A stretch of 64,000 nt of DNA from Planotetraspora mira (GCF_016863275.1 NZ_BOOO01000035.1:62001-126000); one strand, 5' to 3'. Numbered from the stretch's first letter, positions 7,094 through 15,638 are shown. The notes: generated from the letters alone by a model not told the origin. Translations and numbers: made by a program.

Positions 7094-7963
7094 GTGGATG
7101 AGCACGACTTCCTTGCCGAGCGGTTCGAGGCGCATCGCGATCACCTGCGTGCGGTGGCCTACCGGATGCTGGGTTCGCTGACCGAGGCGGATGACGCCGT
7201 CCAGGAGGCGTGGCTGCGGCTGGCCCGTTCCGACACCGGCCAGTTGGCGAACCTGAGCGGCTGGCTGACCACCGTGGTCAGCCGGGTCTGCCTGGACATG
7301 CTGCGCTCCCGTAAGTCCCGGCGCGAGGAGCCGCTCGACACGCACGTGCCGGATCCGATCGTGGCGTCCGCCGACCCGGATCCGGAGGAGGAGGCGGTGC
7401 TCGCCGACTCGGTGGGGCTGGCGCTGCTCGTCGTGCTGGAGACGTTGACCCCGGCCGAGCGACTGGCGTTCGTGCTGCACGACATGTTCGGCGTGCCCTT
7501 CGACGAGATCGCCCCGATCGTCGGGCGTTCTCCGGCGACCGCCACCCAACTGGCCAGCCGGGCGCGTCGCCGCGTGCGGGGCGCCGCGCTGCCGGACGCC
7601 GGCCTGCCCGCGCAGCGTGAGGTGATCGACGCATTCTTGACGGCGGCGCACGCCGGCGACTTCGAGGCACTGGTCGCCGTCCTCGACCCGGACGTCGTGC
7701 TGCGGGTGGATTTCGGCGGGGCGGGACCGTCCGGGCTGATGCGCGGCGCGGCGGTGGTGGCCAAGCAGGCGCTGCTGTTCTCCGAGGGTGCTCCATTCGT
7801 CCGCCCCGTCGTCATCAACGGCGCGGCCGGGCTGGTCGCGATGCCCGGTGGGCGACCGGTCACGGTGTTCAGTCCCACCGTCCGCGGCGGCAAGATCGTC
7901 GAGATCAACATCCTGGCCGATCCCGAGCGCATCGCCCAGCTCGACCTGTCCGGACTGGAGTGA
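7094..7963 (+). CDS. ECF sigma factor with C-terminal SnoaL-like domain (SigJ-like)
   Basis: A 289-residue RNA polymerase sigma factor. Region 2 is at ~10-75 (VAYRMLGSLTEADDAVQEAW), region 4 at ~105-165 (LTPAERLAFVLHDMFGVPFD, then EIAPIVGRSPATATQLASRA). Residues ~172-289 form a SnoaL/NTF2-like domain that in relatives modulates activity in place of an anti-sigma factor. The canonical ECF41 WLPEP linker is replaced by VPDP near 86-89 and the DGGG loop is not evident, so this is a SigJ/ECF41-like variant. The start is GTG at 7094 with GGAGG upstream. It probably drives itself and the divergent CMD gene. Confidence 0.9.
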   Translation: MDEHDFLAERFEAHRDHLRAVAYRMLGSLTEADDAVQEAWLRLARSDTGQLANLSGWLTTVVSRVCLDMLRSRKSRREEPLDTHVPDPIVASADPDPEEEAVLADSVGLALLVVLETLTPAERLAFVLHDMFGVPFDEIAPIVGRSPATATQLASRARRRVRGAALPDAGLPAQREVIDAFLTAAHAGDFEALVAVLDPDVVLRVDFGGAGPSGLMRGAAVVAKQALLFSEGAPFVRPVVINGAAGLVAMPGGRPVTVFSPTVRGGKIVEINILADPERIAQLDLSGLE

Positions 7964-8071
7964 GGCTCAGTTCCTGTGCCCGCAGTCGCCCGCGCCTGTC
8001 AGCTCCCGGGCGTCGTCGACCAGGCCGCATGCCCGGCGATCGGGGGACGGATCGCCGGGGCATGCGGCACT

Positions 8072-8872
8072 TCACCTCAGCTGTGCACGGTCCTGCCGGC
8101 GCACCCACTCGAGGACCGTTTCCGCCACCTCCCGCCAGCCCCTGTCGAACACGAGTGAGTGCCCACGCCCGGGAACGGGCCGATATTCGGTGTTGGTTCC
8201 CGGCTTGTAAAGAGCTGCGGCCTGACGTGCGACGATCTCCGGGACCGTATGGTCGCGCAGCCCGCCGAGGATCAGGAGCGGCCCGCGATCGCTGTCGTCG
8301 AGATCGACGAGCGCCGGTGACGCCGGGTCCTTCTTCGCGGCCGTCAGCTCGAATATGGGCCGTCCCGGCCCGGGGATCGCCCACCGTTCGTAGAGACGGT
8401 CGGACTCGGCCTGACTGATGGCGTTCCCGAACCCGTACCGGAACTGGCGATGCGTGAGCATCACCGATCGTCCGGCGTTCTTCTTACTGCGGAGAACCGG
8501 GAAACCCGAGCGGATCTGGGCGAACGGCAGCGCTCGGACACCTTTGACCGGCGCGGGGTCGATCGCGACGGCACTCCTGGCAAGCCCCGCCGCCAGCAGC
8601 TTCTGCGCGATGAGCCCGCCGAACGAGTGCCCCACGACCACCGGCGATTCCGGCAGCCCCGCGATGTACTCCGCGTAGTGGTTCGTCAGGTCCTGAACGC
8701 CGAAGCCGGCCACACGCTCGGGTGCTTCCCGCGTCTGCGCCACCGTGTCGCCGTCCCCGGGCCACCCGGGTGCCGCGGCCTGGTAGCCCGCAGAGGAGAA
8801 GAGATCCAGCCATGGTTCCCATGCGGCGGAGTGGATCCACAATCCGTGGATGAAAACGACGTGCCCAGCCAT
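8072..8872 (-). CDS. Alpha/beta hydrolase
   Basis: A 266-residue cytosolic alpha/beta hydrolase: oxyanion segment VFIHGLWIHS near the N-terminus, nucleophile elbow GHSFGG, acid in LLILGGLRDHTVP, and catalytic His in PVPGRGHSLVFDRG near 243. The substrate is unknown. The start is ATG at 8872 (CGGGAG upstream); the open frame extends further but lies over the preceding gene. It begins 11 bp after the secreted hydrolase gene, so the two form an operon, probably controlled by the divergent TetR at 9939. Confidence 0.9.
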   Translation of the reverse strand: MAGHVVFIHGLWIHSAAWEPWLDLFSSAGYQAAAPGWPGDGDTVAQTREAPERVAGFGVQDLTNHYAEYIAGLPESPVVVGHSFGGLIAQKLLAAGLARSAVAIDPAPVKGVRALPFAQIRSGFPVLRSKKNAGRSVMLTHRQFRYGFGNAISQAESDRLYERWAIPGPGRPIFELTAAKKDPASPALVDLDDSDRGPLLILGGLRDHTVPEIVARQAAALYKPGTNTEYRPVPGRGHSLVFDRGWREVAETVLEWVRRQDRAQLR

Positions 8873-8883
8873 CTCGACTCCCG

Positions 8884-9771
8884 TTACCGCACCGACGCGG
8901 CGGCACGCTCGATGATCGTCGTGACAGCCGCGGGGGTCTCGAGCATCGACAGGTGACCGGCCCTGACCGTTTCCACCTTCCCGTGCGCGCGTGTCGCCAT
9001 GGCCTGCTGCTCGGCGGCGGGGATCACCTGGTCGGCGGTGCCGATCAAGAACCAGCTGGGCAGCGTCTTCCACGCCGGCTGTCCGGACTTCTCCTGAACC
9101 GCACCGGCCGCGATCGGCGCCTCCGATGCTGCGAGCATCCGGCCGACGCTGTTGGGAAGGCGACCGGCGAAGGCCTCGGCGAACAGGGCGCGCTTGACAT
9201 AGAGGTCGGGGTCACCCTGCGGGCTGGACGGGTCCTGGACGGCGTCGAAGACCGACTCGATCGGCCCGGCGAGGGCCGAGCCCGGCTTCGCGGACGCGAG
9301 ATCCACCGCCGACTCTCCCGCGTCGGGCGCGAAGGCGTCGATGTAGACGAGCGCCTTCACCCGCGGCGTCCGGAGGGCGGAGTTGGTGATCACAGCACCG
9401 CCGTAGGAGTGCCCGACCAGCACGACCGGTCCCGAGGTCGCCTGGTCGACGAAGGCGGCCACGGAGTCCGCGTCCGACGCGAGTCCGCGCAGCGGGTTCG
9501 GGGCGTTGAGCACGTTGTAGCCATCGTGCTGGAGCCGAGCCGTCACCGGCGCGAAACTCGACGCATCCGCCCATGCCCCATGGACCAGGACGATGGTCGG
9601 CTTGGCGTGGCCGGTGTGCTCGGCCGTCGAACCCGCGATGGCGGCGGACGAGGACGCGTGTGTCGTCGAGGGTGCGGCGGACGCGATCGCAGCGGGTGTG
9701 ACGCCGAGAGCGAGGGCAGCGGCGCCGACGGCGACGGCTCGCCGTCCCCACGTACGTTGACGGATGTTCAT
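8884..9771 (-). CDS. Secreted alpha/beta hydrolase
   Basis: A 295-residue hydrolase with a Sec/Tat-like signal peptide (RRAVAVGAAALALGVTPAAI, cleavage near ASA-AP at ~33). The mature part has VLVHGAWADASS, nucleophile GHSYGG, YIDAFAPDAGES and the C-terminal RAGHLSMLETP His segment, typical of salicylate-esterase/hydroxynitrile-lyase-like alpha/beta proteins common in actinobacteria. It is the first gene of a two-gene operon with a cytosolic hydrolase. Divergent TetR and a perfect dyad lie upstream. It acts outside the cytoplasm on an unknown ester or amide. Confidence 0.9.
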   Translation of the reverse strand: MNIRQRTWGRRAVAVGAAALALGVTPAAIASAAPSTTHASSSAAIAGSTAEHTGHAKPTIVLVHGAWADASSFAPVTARLQHDGYNVLNAPNPLRGLASDADSVAAFVDQATSGPVVLVGHSYGGAVITNSALRTPRVKALVYIDAFAPDAGESAVDLASAKPGSALAGPIESVFDAVQDPSSPQGDPDLYVKRALFAEAFAGRLPNSVGRMLAASEAPIAAGAVQEKSGQPAWKTLPSWFLIGTADQVIPAAEQQAMATRAHGKVETVRAGHLSMLETPAAVTTIIERAAASVR

Positions 9772-9809
9772 GTCGTGCTCCGTTCGGGGGAGGTCGCTCG
9801 TGGAGCAAC

Positions 9810-9916
9810 CGAGAGAGAAAGAACGATCGTTCTTTTACGAGAAGAAGCGAAGCAGCACGAAGACGTAAAGTCAAACGAAGGTGAGCCTCGGCACAGCGAG
9901 AGAGAAAGAACGATCG
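9810..9916. promoter_or_regulatory. TetR-type operator: 18-bp palindrome plus 20-bp direct repeat
   Basis: AAAGAACGATCGTTCTTT at 9818-9835 is a perfect palindrome. The 20-nt word CGAGAGAGAAAGAACGATCG occurs at 9810-9829 and again exactly at 9897-9916, 87 bp away, next to the TetR start. One full and one half operator would control the hydrolase operon and the regulator. Confidence 0.65.
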
Positions 9917-9938
9917 GTCCTGGTGTTATGCTGGGACG

Positions 9939-10514
9939 ATGAAGAGCAGCCGCGAGTCGCCGGCGTCGGGGCCGCGACAACACCTGTTGGAGACCGCGAG
10001 CCGACTGTTCTATCTCGAGGGCATCAACGCCGTCGGCGTCGATCGCATTTTGCAGCAGGCAGGCGTGACGCGCGCCACGCTCTACCGCCACTTCGCCGGT
10101 AAGGAGGCCCTTGTCGTCGCCTACCTCGAGCGGGAAGACGCCTTGATACGCCATCACCTCGAGGCCGCCGCCGACCGGGCGGTCTCGCCCGACCACATGC
10201 TTGAACTCGTGATCGAGGGCATCGCCGAGGACGCGTGGCGGCATCACACGCGGGGCTGTCCGTTCATCAACGCGACCGCCGAATTCCCCGATCCGGCAAA
10301 CCCCGTCCGCCAGGTGGTCAGTCGGCACCGCGTATGGTTCCGCGCGGTCCTCGAGGAGTACTTGACGGCCGCCGGTCGGGAGGACTCCGCCATCAAGGCC
10401 GACACGCTCGTGATGCTGCGCGACGCGGTCCTCGTAGGAAGCTACCTCGACGACAGTGAGGCCAGCCGCCGCACCTTCCTGCGTACGGCACGCTGCGCCG
10501 CCGGTCTTCCCTAG
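9939..10514 (+). CDS. TetR-family transcriptional regulator
   Basis: A 191-residue repressor: N-terminal HTH (LLETASRLFYLEGINAVGVD, then RILQQAGVTRATLYRHF and AGKEALV) with the TetR C-terminal domain containing RGCPFINATAEFPDP, a signature of the YxaF/LmrA-like group. TATGCT ends 6 nt before ATG 9939, so the message is probably leaderless. It diverges from the two alpha/beta hydrolases and likely represses them through the GAACGATCGTTC palindrome. The inducer is unknown. Confidence 0.93.
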   Translation: MKSSRESPASGPRQHLLETASRLFYLEGINAVGVDRILQQAGVTRATLYRHFAGKEALVVAYLEREDALIRHHLEAAADRAVSPDHMLELVIEGIAEDAWRHHTRGCPFINATAEFPDPANPVRQVVSRHRVWFRAVLEEYLTAAGREDSAIKADTLVMLRDAVLVGSYLDDSEASRRTFLRTARCAAGLP

Positions 10515-10621
10515 CGCCGTGACCAGAAACGATCATCGGGATGCAAAGCCCGCGGAAACGTGGCGGACAGGGGACTCGAGCCTGTGAAGACCTGTCGGCC
10601 GCGAGTTCCGTACGTGGCGAC

Positions 10622-10645
10622 GTGGTGCCGGATATCCGGCACCAC
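10622..10645. repeat. 24-bp perfect palindrome
   Basis: A gapless inverted repeat with 12-nt arms (GTGGTGCCGGAT and its complement), 108 bp after the TetR stop and 41 bp before the next start. It could be a TetR terminator stem or an operator for the gene at 10687; no T-run follows, so the role is open. Confidence 0.5.
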
Positions 10646-10686
10646 CTGATTTGATCGTGGCGGTACCGGCAGGCGATCATCGCGGG

Positions 10687-11427
10687 ATGGCCGTTCCATT
10701 CCCCTTGCGCGAGTCATTGCATAGTCCGGTGTTCTGGGCGCGGTACACCTTCGCCCACGAGGACGGCCCCGGAGCCGATCGGCTCGGCGACCTCGAAGAA
10801 CTGCTCGGCGATGACCTCGACGACGAAGAAGACCAGAATCCGGACGATACGGCGCTCGATGTGGAGTTCGACGTCGGCGGCGGCCACCGCCTACTGCTGA
10901 CTGTCGACAGCCAGGTCGACTCCTACAGTCTGGGGATCGCCGCCCCGGACTCGGCCGACACCGCGGAGTTGGGCTGGGACGACCTGGCGCACTGGCATCC
11001 ATACGCGCTGCGCTGGGTCGAACTCGACCTGATCTGCCGGGCGGTCGCGGCCCTCGACCCACAGTTCCGGCACCCCGGGGCGCCACTGGCGCTGCTCTGC
11101 CGGTTCGCCGCAGTCTTCGAGGACGACGACGTGGACGGCGCCCTCGCCGCCGTAGACGCGGCGTACGCCTCGCTACGCCCGCAACAGTGGGACGGCTACT
11201 GGCCGTGTGGCGCCGACTGGCTCGAACGTGCGGACTTCCGGGGTCAGAACGTGGTCTGGCAGCGCGACCAGGCCGGCAACCTGTGGGCCCGTCAGGAGGA
11301 CGACCACGAGGCGGACTTCTACAGCACCCGCGTGGAACCGGCAGCCGGTACGGATCATTTTCCGCACGCCCGGCTACGGGCCCTGCTGTCCGCGGCCGCT
11401 GCCACGCTGAAGACCAGCGTGGCCTGA
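10687..11427 (+). CDS. Uncharacterised acidic actinobacterial protein
   Basis: A 246-residue cytosolic protein with no domain I recognise. The N-terminal third contains an acidic stretch (LGDDLDDEEDQNPDD, ~38-52), followed by strand-like segments (VEFDVGGGHRLLLTVDSQVD). The middle is rich in Trp (LAHWHPYALRWVEL; QQWDGYWPCGADWLE). No signal peptide or membrane helix. The ATG at 10687 is chosen because the upstream frame runs through the palindrome. It stands alone between TetR and the CMD-like gene. Confidence 0.75.
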   Translation: MAVPFPLRESLHSPVFWARYTFAHEDGPGADRLGDLEELLGDDLDDEEDQNPDDTALDVEFDVGGGHRLLLTVDSQVDSYSLGIAAPDSADTAELGWDDLAHWHPYALRWVELDLICRAVAALDPQFRHPGAPLALLCRFAAVFEDDDVDGALAAVDAAYASLRPQQWDGYWPCGADWLERADFRGQNVVWQRDQAGNLWARQEDDHEADFYSTRVEPAAGTDHFPHARLRALLSAAAATLKTSVA

Positions 11428-11563
11428 TCAACGCGATCCCCGGGTGCGGCCAGGCGTAGAAGCGTGGCAGACGGGCCTGCCGGAGGACGGACGGACAGCC
11501 CGGACATGCGCGGGCCCGGCCCGGATCGAACGATCCCGGGCCGGGCCGCGATTCTCCTGCCGA

Positions 11564-12049
11564 TCAGCTGGTCAGGCCGGCGAACATGCCGGGCTCGTAG
11601 GAACCTCCCTGGTTGCGCACGATCACGCCGAGCCGGTTGGCCGCGTTGATCATGGCGACCAGGTAGACGAGCGCGGCGATCTGATCGTCGTCGTAGTGCT
11701 TGCGCACCTGGGCCCAGGTCTCGTCGGACACGCCGTGGTACGCGTCGGCGAGTCGGGTGCCCTCCTCGGCGAGCGCCAGTGCGGCCTGCTCGGCCTCGGT
11801 GAACACGGTGGACTCGCGCCAGGCGGCGACCAGGTGGAGCCGGACGGCACTTTCGCCGCCGGCCGCGGCCTCCTTGGTGTGGAAGTCGACGCAGAATCCG
11901 CAGCCGTTGATCTGGCTGGCGCGCAGCATCACCAGTTCCTGAGTGGCCTTGGGCAGTGGTGACTGCTGGATCATCAGACTGACGTTGGCGAACCGCTTGC
12001 CGATCTTGGCGCCGATCTCGTTGGTGACCAGGTTGAAACGGGGTTCCAT
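11564..12049 (-). CDS. Carboxymuconolactone-decarboxylase/AhpD-like protein
   Basis: A 161-residue CMD-family protein with the AhpD redox motif C50, C53, H57 in INGCGFCVDFH. It is a second copy of the type seen at 6561-7019 (shared MLRASQING-C-x2-C core). The start is ATG 12049 with GAGGACG upstream. It is divergent from an ECF41 sigma factor, the textbook ECF41-COE arrangement, and its own upstream DNA holds TGTCACA-N16-CATC. Predicted sigma-dependent thiol/peroxide-linked oxidoreductase in the cytoplasm; physiological substrate unknown. Confidence 0.92.
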   Translation of the reverse strand: MEPRFNLVTNEIGAKIGKRFANVSLMIQQSPLPKATQELVMLRASQINGCGFCVDFHTKEAAAGGESAVRLHLVAAWRESTVFTEAEQAALALAEEGTRLADAYHGVSDETWAQVRKHYDDDQIAALVYLVAMINAANRLGVIVRNQGGSYEPGMFAGLTS

Positions 12050-12115
12050 GGCTTCGTCCTCACTCGTGGAGCGGCGTGCCGCGCGGATCGTCCGCGCGGC
12101 GTCTGACGACCAAGA

Positions 12116-12142
12116 GATGCCGATGCCTCGATCCCTGTGACA
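12116..12142 (-). promoter_or_regulatory. ECF41-type promoter upstream of CMD-like gene
   Basis: Minus-strand TGTCACA (12136-12142), 16 nt, CATC (12116-12119). The -35 matches the ECF41 consensus exactly and the -10 differs by one base from CGTC. The start codon lies ~67 nt downstream. Confidence 0.65.
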
Positions 12143-12176
12143 CCGCGGCAATGTGACGTGCGCCACTGATCGGGGG

Positions 12177-12203
12177 TGTCACAAAGCGGCGGGGACCGGC
12201 GTC
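12177..12203 (+). promoter_or_regulatory. ECF41 autoregulatory promoter
   Basis: TGTCACA (12177-12183), 16 nt, CGTC (12200-12203), 44 nt before the ECF41 start. It is a perfect fit to the reported ECF41 promoter consensus. Confidence 0.75.
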
Positions 12204-12247
12204 TTGTGCGTGTGGCACAGTCGAGTGGCGACAGGCAGGAGCCGGCT

Positions 12248-13180
12248 ATGGGCGAGGGAACAACGGACGCGGCCGGGCCGCTCGCCGGTGACGGCCACAC
12301 GGACTCCGCCATCGAGGCCACCGAGGCGTTCGTCGCCCACCGGAACCTGCTGTTCACCGTGGCCTACGAGATGCTCGGCTCGGCCGCCGACGCCGAAGAC
12401 GTCCTGCAGGAGACCTGGCTGCGGTGGACGGGCGTCGATCTCGATGCAGTGCGGGATCAGCGTGCCTATCTGGTCCGGATCACCACCCGGCAGGCGCTGA
12501 CCCGGCTGCGTACGCTTCGCCGGCGCAAGGAGTCCTACGTCGGTCCCTGGCTGCCCGAGCCGCTGCTGACCGCGCCCGATGTCGCCGAGGACGTCGAGTT
12601 GGCCGACAGCGTCTCGATGGCGATGCTGCTGGTGCTGGAGACGCTCGCGCCGACCGAGCGGGCGGTGTTCGTGCTGCGCGAGGTGTTCGACCTGGAGTAC
12701 GACGAGATCGCGCAAGCCGTCGACAAGAGCCCGGCAGCGGTCCGTCAGATCGCCCACCGGGCACGGGCGCACGTCGCCGCGCGCCGACCCCGCGGGCTCG
12801 TTTCTCCGGCCGAGACCCGCGACGCGCTCAAGGCTTTCCACCGGGCGGTCGAAACCGGCGATCTGCAACGCCTGCTCGACCTGCTCGCGCCGGACGTCGT
12901 CTTCCTGGGCGACGGCGGCGGAGCCGTGCAGGCCGCGCCGGCGCCCATCGTGGGGGCCGCCAGGGTGGCCCCCCTGGCCGCCGGGCTGAGCAGGTTCGCC
13001 GCGGCGTCGCTGCAGCCGGCACAGGTCAATGGCCACCCGGCGCTGATTCTCCGGCTCAACGGCCAGGTCGACACCGTCATGGCGGTGCGCATCGACGACG
13101 GCCTCATCACCGGGCTCTACGCGGTGCGCAATCCCGCGAAACTGTCGCACATGGAGCGGGAGACCGCCCTTCGCCGCTGA
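12248..13180 (+). CDS. ECF41-family sigma factor with SnoaL-like domain
   Basis: A 310-residue ECF sigma factor with all ECF41 hallmarks: region 2 at ~25-90, the linker YVGPWLPEP (WLPEP at 101-105), region 4 at ~118-180 (LAPTERAVFVLREVFDLEYD, then EIAQAVDKSPAAVRQIAHRA), and a C-terminal SnoaL/NTF2-like domain from ~187 with the conserved DGGG loop (DGGGA, 222-226). In ECF41 proteins this extension both supports and restrains activity. The start is ATG 12248 (AGGAG upstream). It drives itself and the divergent CMD gene through matching promoters. No anti-sigma gene is present. Confidence 0.95.
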   Translation: MGEGTTDAAGPLAGDGHTDSAIEATEAFVAHRNLLFTVAYEMLGSAADAEDVLQETWLRWTGVDLDAVRDQRAYLVRITTRQALTRLRTLRRRKESYVGPWLPEPLLTAPDVAEDVELADSVSMAMLLVLETLAPTERAVFVLREVFDLEYDEIAQAVDKSPAAVRQIAHRARAHVAARRPRGLVSPAETRDALKAFHRAVETGDLQRLLDLLAPDVVFLGDGGGAVQAAPAPIVGAARVAPLAAGLSRFAAASLQPAQVNGHPALILRLNGQVDTVMAVRIDDGLITGLYAVRNPAKLSHMERETALRR

Positions 13181-13277
13181 GTCCAAGCCGCAGAGAGCGC
13201 TGACATGCGCAGAGTCCGCCTGAAAGATCACACCGGTCGAACCGCCCCGCGGTGCGAAACTCGTCGGCGCTGAGGCG

Positions 13278-13670
13278 ATGAGTTTCCGCGATGCCGGCGG
13301 TCCTATCCACATGGCGGCCTCCGCGACCTCCTTCGCCCTCGGCGCGACGGTCACGCGTTCGAACATCCCTGTCCTGTGCGCCGAGCTCGCCGAGTTGGTG
13401 CGCGGTCGCGCGGGCGATGTCGTGATCTGCGACGTGGCCGGCGTGGTCCATCCCGACGTGGTGACGGTCGAGGCGCTGGCCCGGTTGCGCTTGACCGCGC
13501 GGCGGCATGGCTGGAGTTTGGTGGTCACCGGCGCCGGCCCGCACCTGCTCGAGCTTGTGCGCCTGCTCGGATTGACCGACGCGCTACGTCAGGTGGGCCG
13601 GCAGCCCGAACAGCGGGAAGAGGCGGGGGGTGTCGAGGAAGTTGTTGACGGCCGCGATTCGCCCCGCTGA
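13278..13670 (+). CDS. STAS-domain protein (anti-sigma-antagonist-like)
   Basis: A 130-residue single-domain STAS protein (~20-110: [59 protein letters not shown]). The canonical phosphorylated Ser/Thr of SpoIIAA-type proteins is replaced near [11 protein letters not shown], so it may be a non-phosphorylated lipid- or ligand-binding STAS protein. The start could be ATG 13278 or ATG 13311; neither has a good Shine-Dalgarno. Its last 87 bp overlap antisense the 3' end of the ECF gene on the other strand. It follows ECF41 by 97 bp. Confidence 0.75.
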   Translation: MSFRDAGGPIHMAASATSFALGATVTRSNIPVLCAELAELVRGRAGDVVICDVAGVVHPDVVTVEALARLRLTARRHGWSLVVTGAGPHLLELVRLLGLTDALRQVGRQPEQREEAGGVEEVVDGRDSPR

Positions 13671-14561
13671 GATCTCCAGCACGATCAGCGCCCACGGGTC
13701 GTGGCCGGAGCCGCTGAGGCTGAGCCGGTACTGCCCGAACGCGGGCATGCCGTTGGCCACCACTGGCACCAGGCGCGAGCCGCGGCAGCCGCTGCCCGTA
13801 CCGGCCATCCACGCGGCGATGTCGTCGTGGCCGCGCAGCCACAGCGGCAACGGCGGCATCGACAGCGTCGCGTCGTCATGCAGCAGCGTCGTCAGCGCCT
13901 CGAGGTCGTAGGCCTCGAACGCTTTCACATAACGCGTGAGCAGGGCCTTCTGCTCGTCGTCCAAAGGCTTGTGGACGTCGGCGGCGGTGTCGGCGGTGGC
14001 GATGGTGGCCCGGGCCCGTTGGAGGGCGCTGTTGACGCCGGGCACCGAGGTGTCGAGCAGGTCGGCCACCTCCTGAGCTGACCACGCCAGCACCTCCCGC
14101 AGGATCAGCACGGCCCGCTGCCGTGGCGGCAGGTGCTGGAGCGCGGCGACGAACGCCAGCCGGATCGACTCGCGTTCGGCGACCACGTCGGCCGGATCGG
14201 CGGCCTCAGGCAGCACCCGGCCGTCCGGTACCGGGCCCACCCAGATCTGGTCGGGGCGCGGCTCGCCCGGGTCGGTGGCCCGGCCGGACCCGGCCGGACC
14301 GAGGTCCATGGGCCTGACCCGGAGTTGAGCGCTGGAGAGCATGTCCAGGCAGACGTTCGTCGCGATCCGGTACAGCCAGGACCGCAGCGCTGAGCGTCCT
14401 TCGAACCGGTCGAAACCACGCCAGGCGCGCACCAAGGTGTCCTGCACGGCGTCTTCGGCCTCGAAGGCGGATCCCAGCATCCGGTAGCAGTAGCCGGTCA
14501 GCTCAGGCCGGTACGCCTCCAGCCGCGACTCGATCGGTGCATTGGTCGCCACATCGTCCAC
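13584..14561 (-). CDS. ECF sigma factor, SigG-like, with SnoaL-like domain
   Basis: A 325-residue sigma factor of the actinobacterial SigG type: region 2 at ~12-75 ([20 protein letters not shown]), a long linker with [14 protein letters not shown], region 4 at ~130-190 ([20 protein letters not shown], then [20 protein letters not shown]) and a SnoaL-like domain at ~205-325 ([34 protein letters not shown]). The ATG at 14561 follows GAGTGGACG-like purines. It is divergent from an alpha/beta hydrolase and overlaps the STAS gene at its 3' end. No anti-sigma partner is nearby. Confidence 0.92.
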   Translation of the reverse strand: MDDVATNAPIESRLEAYRPELTGYCYRMLGSAFEAEDAVQDTLVRAWRGFDRFEGRSALRSWLYRIATNVCLDMLSSAQLRVRPMDLGPAGSGRATDPGEPRPDQIWVGPVPDGRVLPEAADPADVVAERESIRLAFVAALQHLPPRQRAVLILREVLAWSAQEVADLLDTSVPGVNSALQRARATIATADTAADVHKPLDDEQKALLTRYVKAFEAYDLEALTTLLHDDATLSMPPLPLWLRGHDDIAAWMAGTGSGCRGSRLVPVVANGMPAFGQYRLSLSGSGHDPWALIVLEISAGRIAAVNNFLDTPRLFPLFGLPAHLT

Positions 14562-14794
14562 TCTGACGAACCTAGCGGGCGACTACGACTTTTTCGGGGG
14601 CGAAGTGGCATCCTCCCCGACATCGGGTCGGGGGTCGTCCACCCCTGTCACCATGCCGGCGAACCGCACCAGGTGCTCATGACGTGGGCTCGCGAGCGTG
14701 CGGAGAAAGTCGCCCCGCCCCGGGCGATGAGTTTCCGGGGGCCGCCCGGTCTACAGACGCGTCAAGCAGAACGGGACATACACAAGGAGCAATC

Positions 14795-15625
14795 ATGACC
14801 GCCACGGAATGGACCGCTGAGACCGCCGGCTCGGGCCGGTACGCCGACGTCAACGGAGTCAACCTGTACTACGAGACGTACGGAACGGGATCCCCGATGG
14901 TCCTGTTGCACGGCGGCCTCGGCTCGGGTGAGATGTTCGGGCCGATCATCCCCATCCTGGCCGACCACCACCAGGTCATCCTCGTCGACCTGCAGGGGCA
15001 CGGCCGGACCGCCGACGTCGACCGGCCGCTCGACATCCGGCTGATGGCCGACGACGTCGCCGCGCTCATCGACCACCTCGGCCTGCGGAAGCCGGCCGTG
15101 GTCGGCTACTCCCTCGGCGGCGGGGTGGCGCTCCAGGTCGCGATCAGGCACCCGGAGAAGGTGGGCCGCCTGGTCGCGGCGTCGGCACACGTCAGCCGCG
15201 ACGCGATCTACCCGGAGATGCTCCAGCAGCAGGGCCAGGTGAGCGGGGCGGCCGCCGAGTTCATGAAGGAAACCCCGATGTACGAGCTCTACCAGCGGGT
15301 GGCCCCCCACCCCGAGCACTTCCCGAGGCTGCTCGACAAGATCGGCGAGGCGATGGCGCAGGACTTCGACCTCTCCGAAGACGTGCGCGGCCTGCAGGTG
15401 CCGACGCTCGTGGTCGCCGCCGACGCCGACATGGCGCCGCCGAGCCACTACGTCGAGGTCTTCAAACTCCTCGACGGCGGCCTGCGCGACGGCGGCTGGC
15501 AGGGCGAGGCCCGGCCCAAAGGCGGTCACGCCCTGGCGATCCTGCCCGGTCTCACGCACTACGACATCTTCCTGTCACCGCTCTTCGCGGCGGTCACTCT
15601 CGCCTTCCTCGACCAGGAGAGCTGA
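14795..15625 (+). CDS. Alpha/beta hydrolase
   Basis: A 276-residue hydrolase with a complete family layout: VNLYYETYGTGSPMVLLHGG near 22-41, nucleophile elbow GYSLGG at ~106-111, acid in VVAADADMAPPSHY, catalytic His in LPGLTHYDIF near the C-terminus. The ATG at 14795 follows AAGGAG with good spacing. It is divergent from the SigG-like sigma gene, so it may be a member of that regulon, though no clear promoter pair is seen. Substrate is unknown. Confidence 0.9.
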   Translation: MTATEWTAETAGSGRYADVNGVNLYYETYGTGSPMVLLHGGLGSGEMFGPIIPILADHHQVILVDLQGHGRTADVDRPLDIRLMADDVAALIDHLGLRKPAVVGYSLGGGVALQVAIRHPEKVGRLVAASAHVSRDAIYPEMLQQQGQVSGAAAEFMKETPMYELYQRVAPHPEHFPRLLDKIGEAMAQDFDLSEDVRGLQVPTLVVAADADMAPPSHYVEVFKLLDGGLRDGGWQGEARPKGGHALAILPGLTHYDIFLSPLFAAVTLAFLDQES

Positions 15626-15638
15626 GCCGGTCCGCGCT

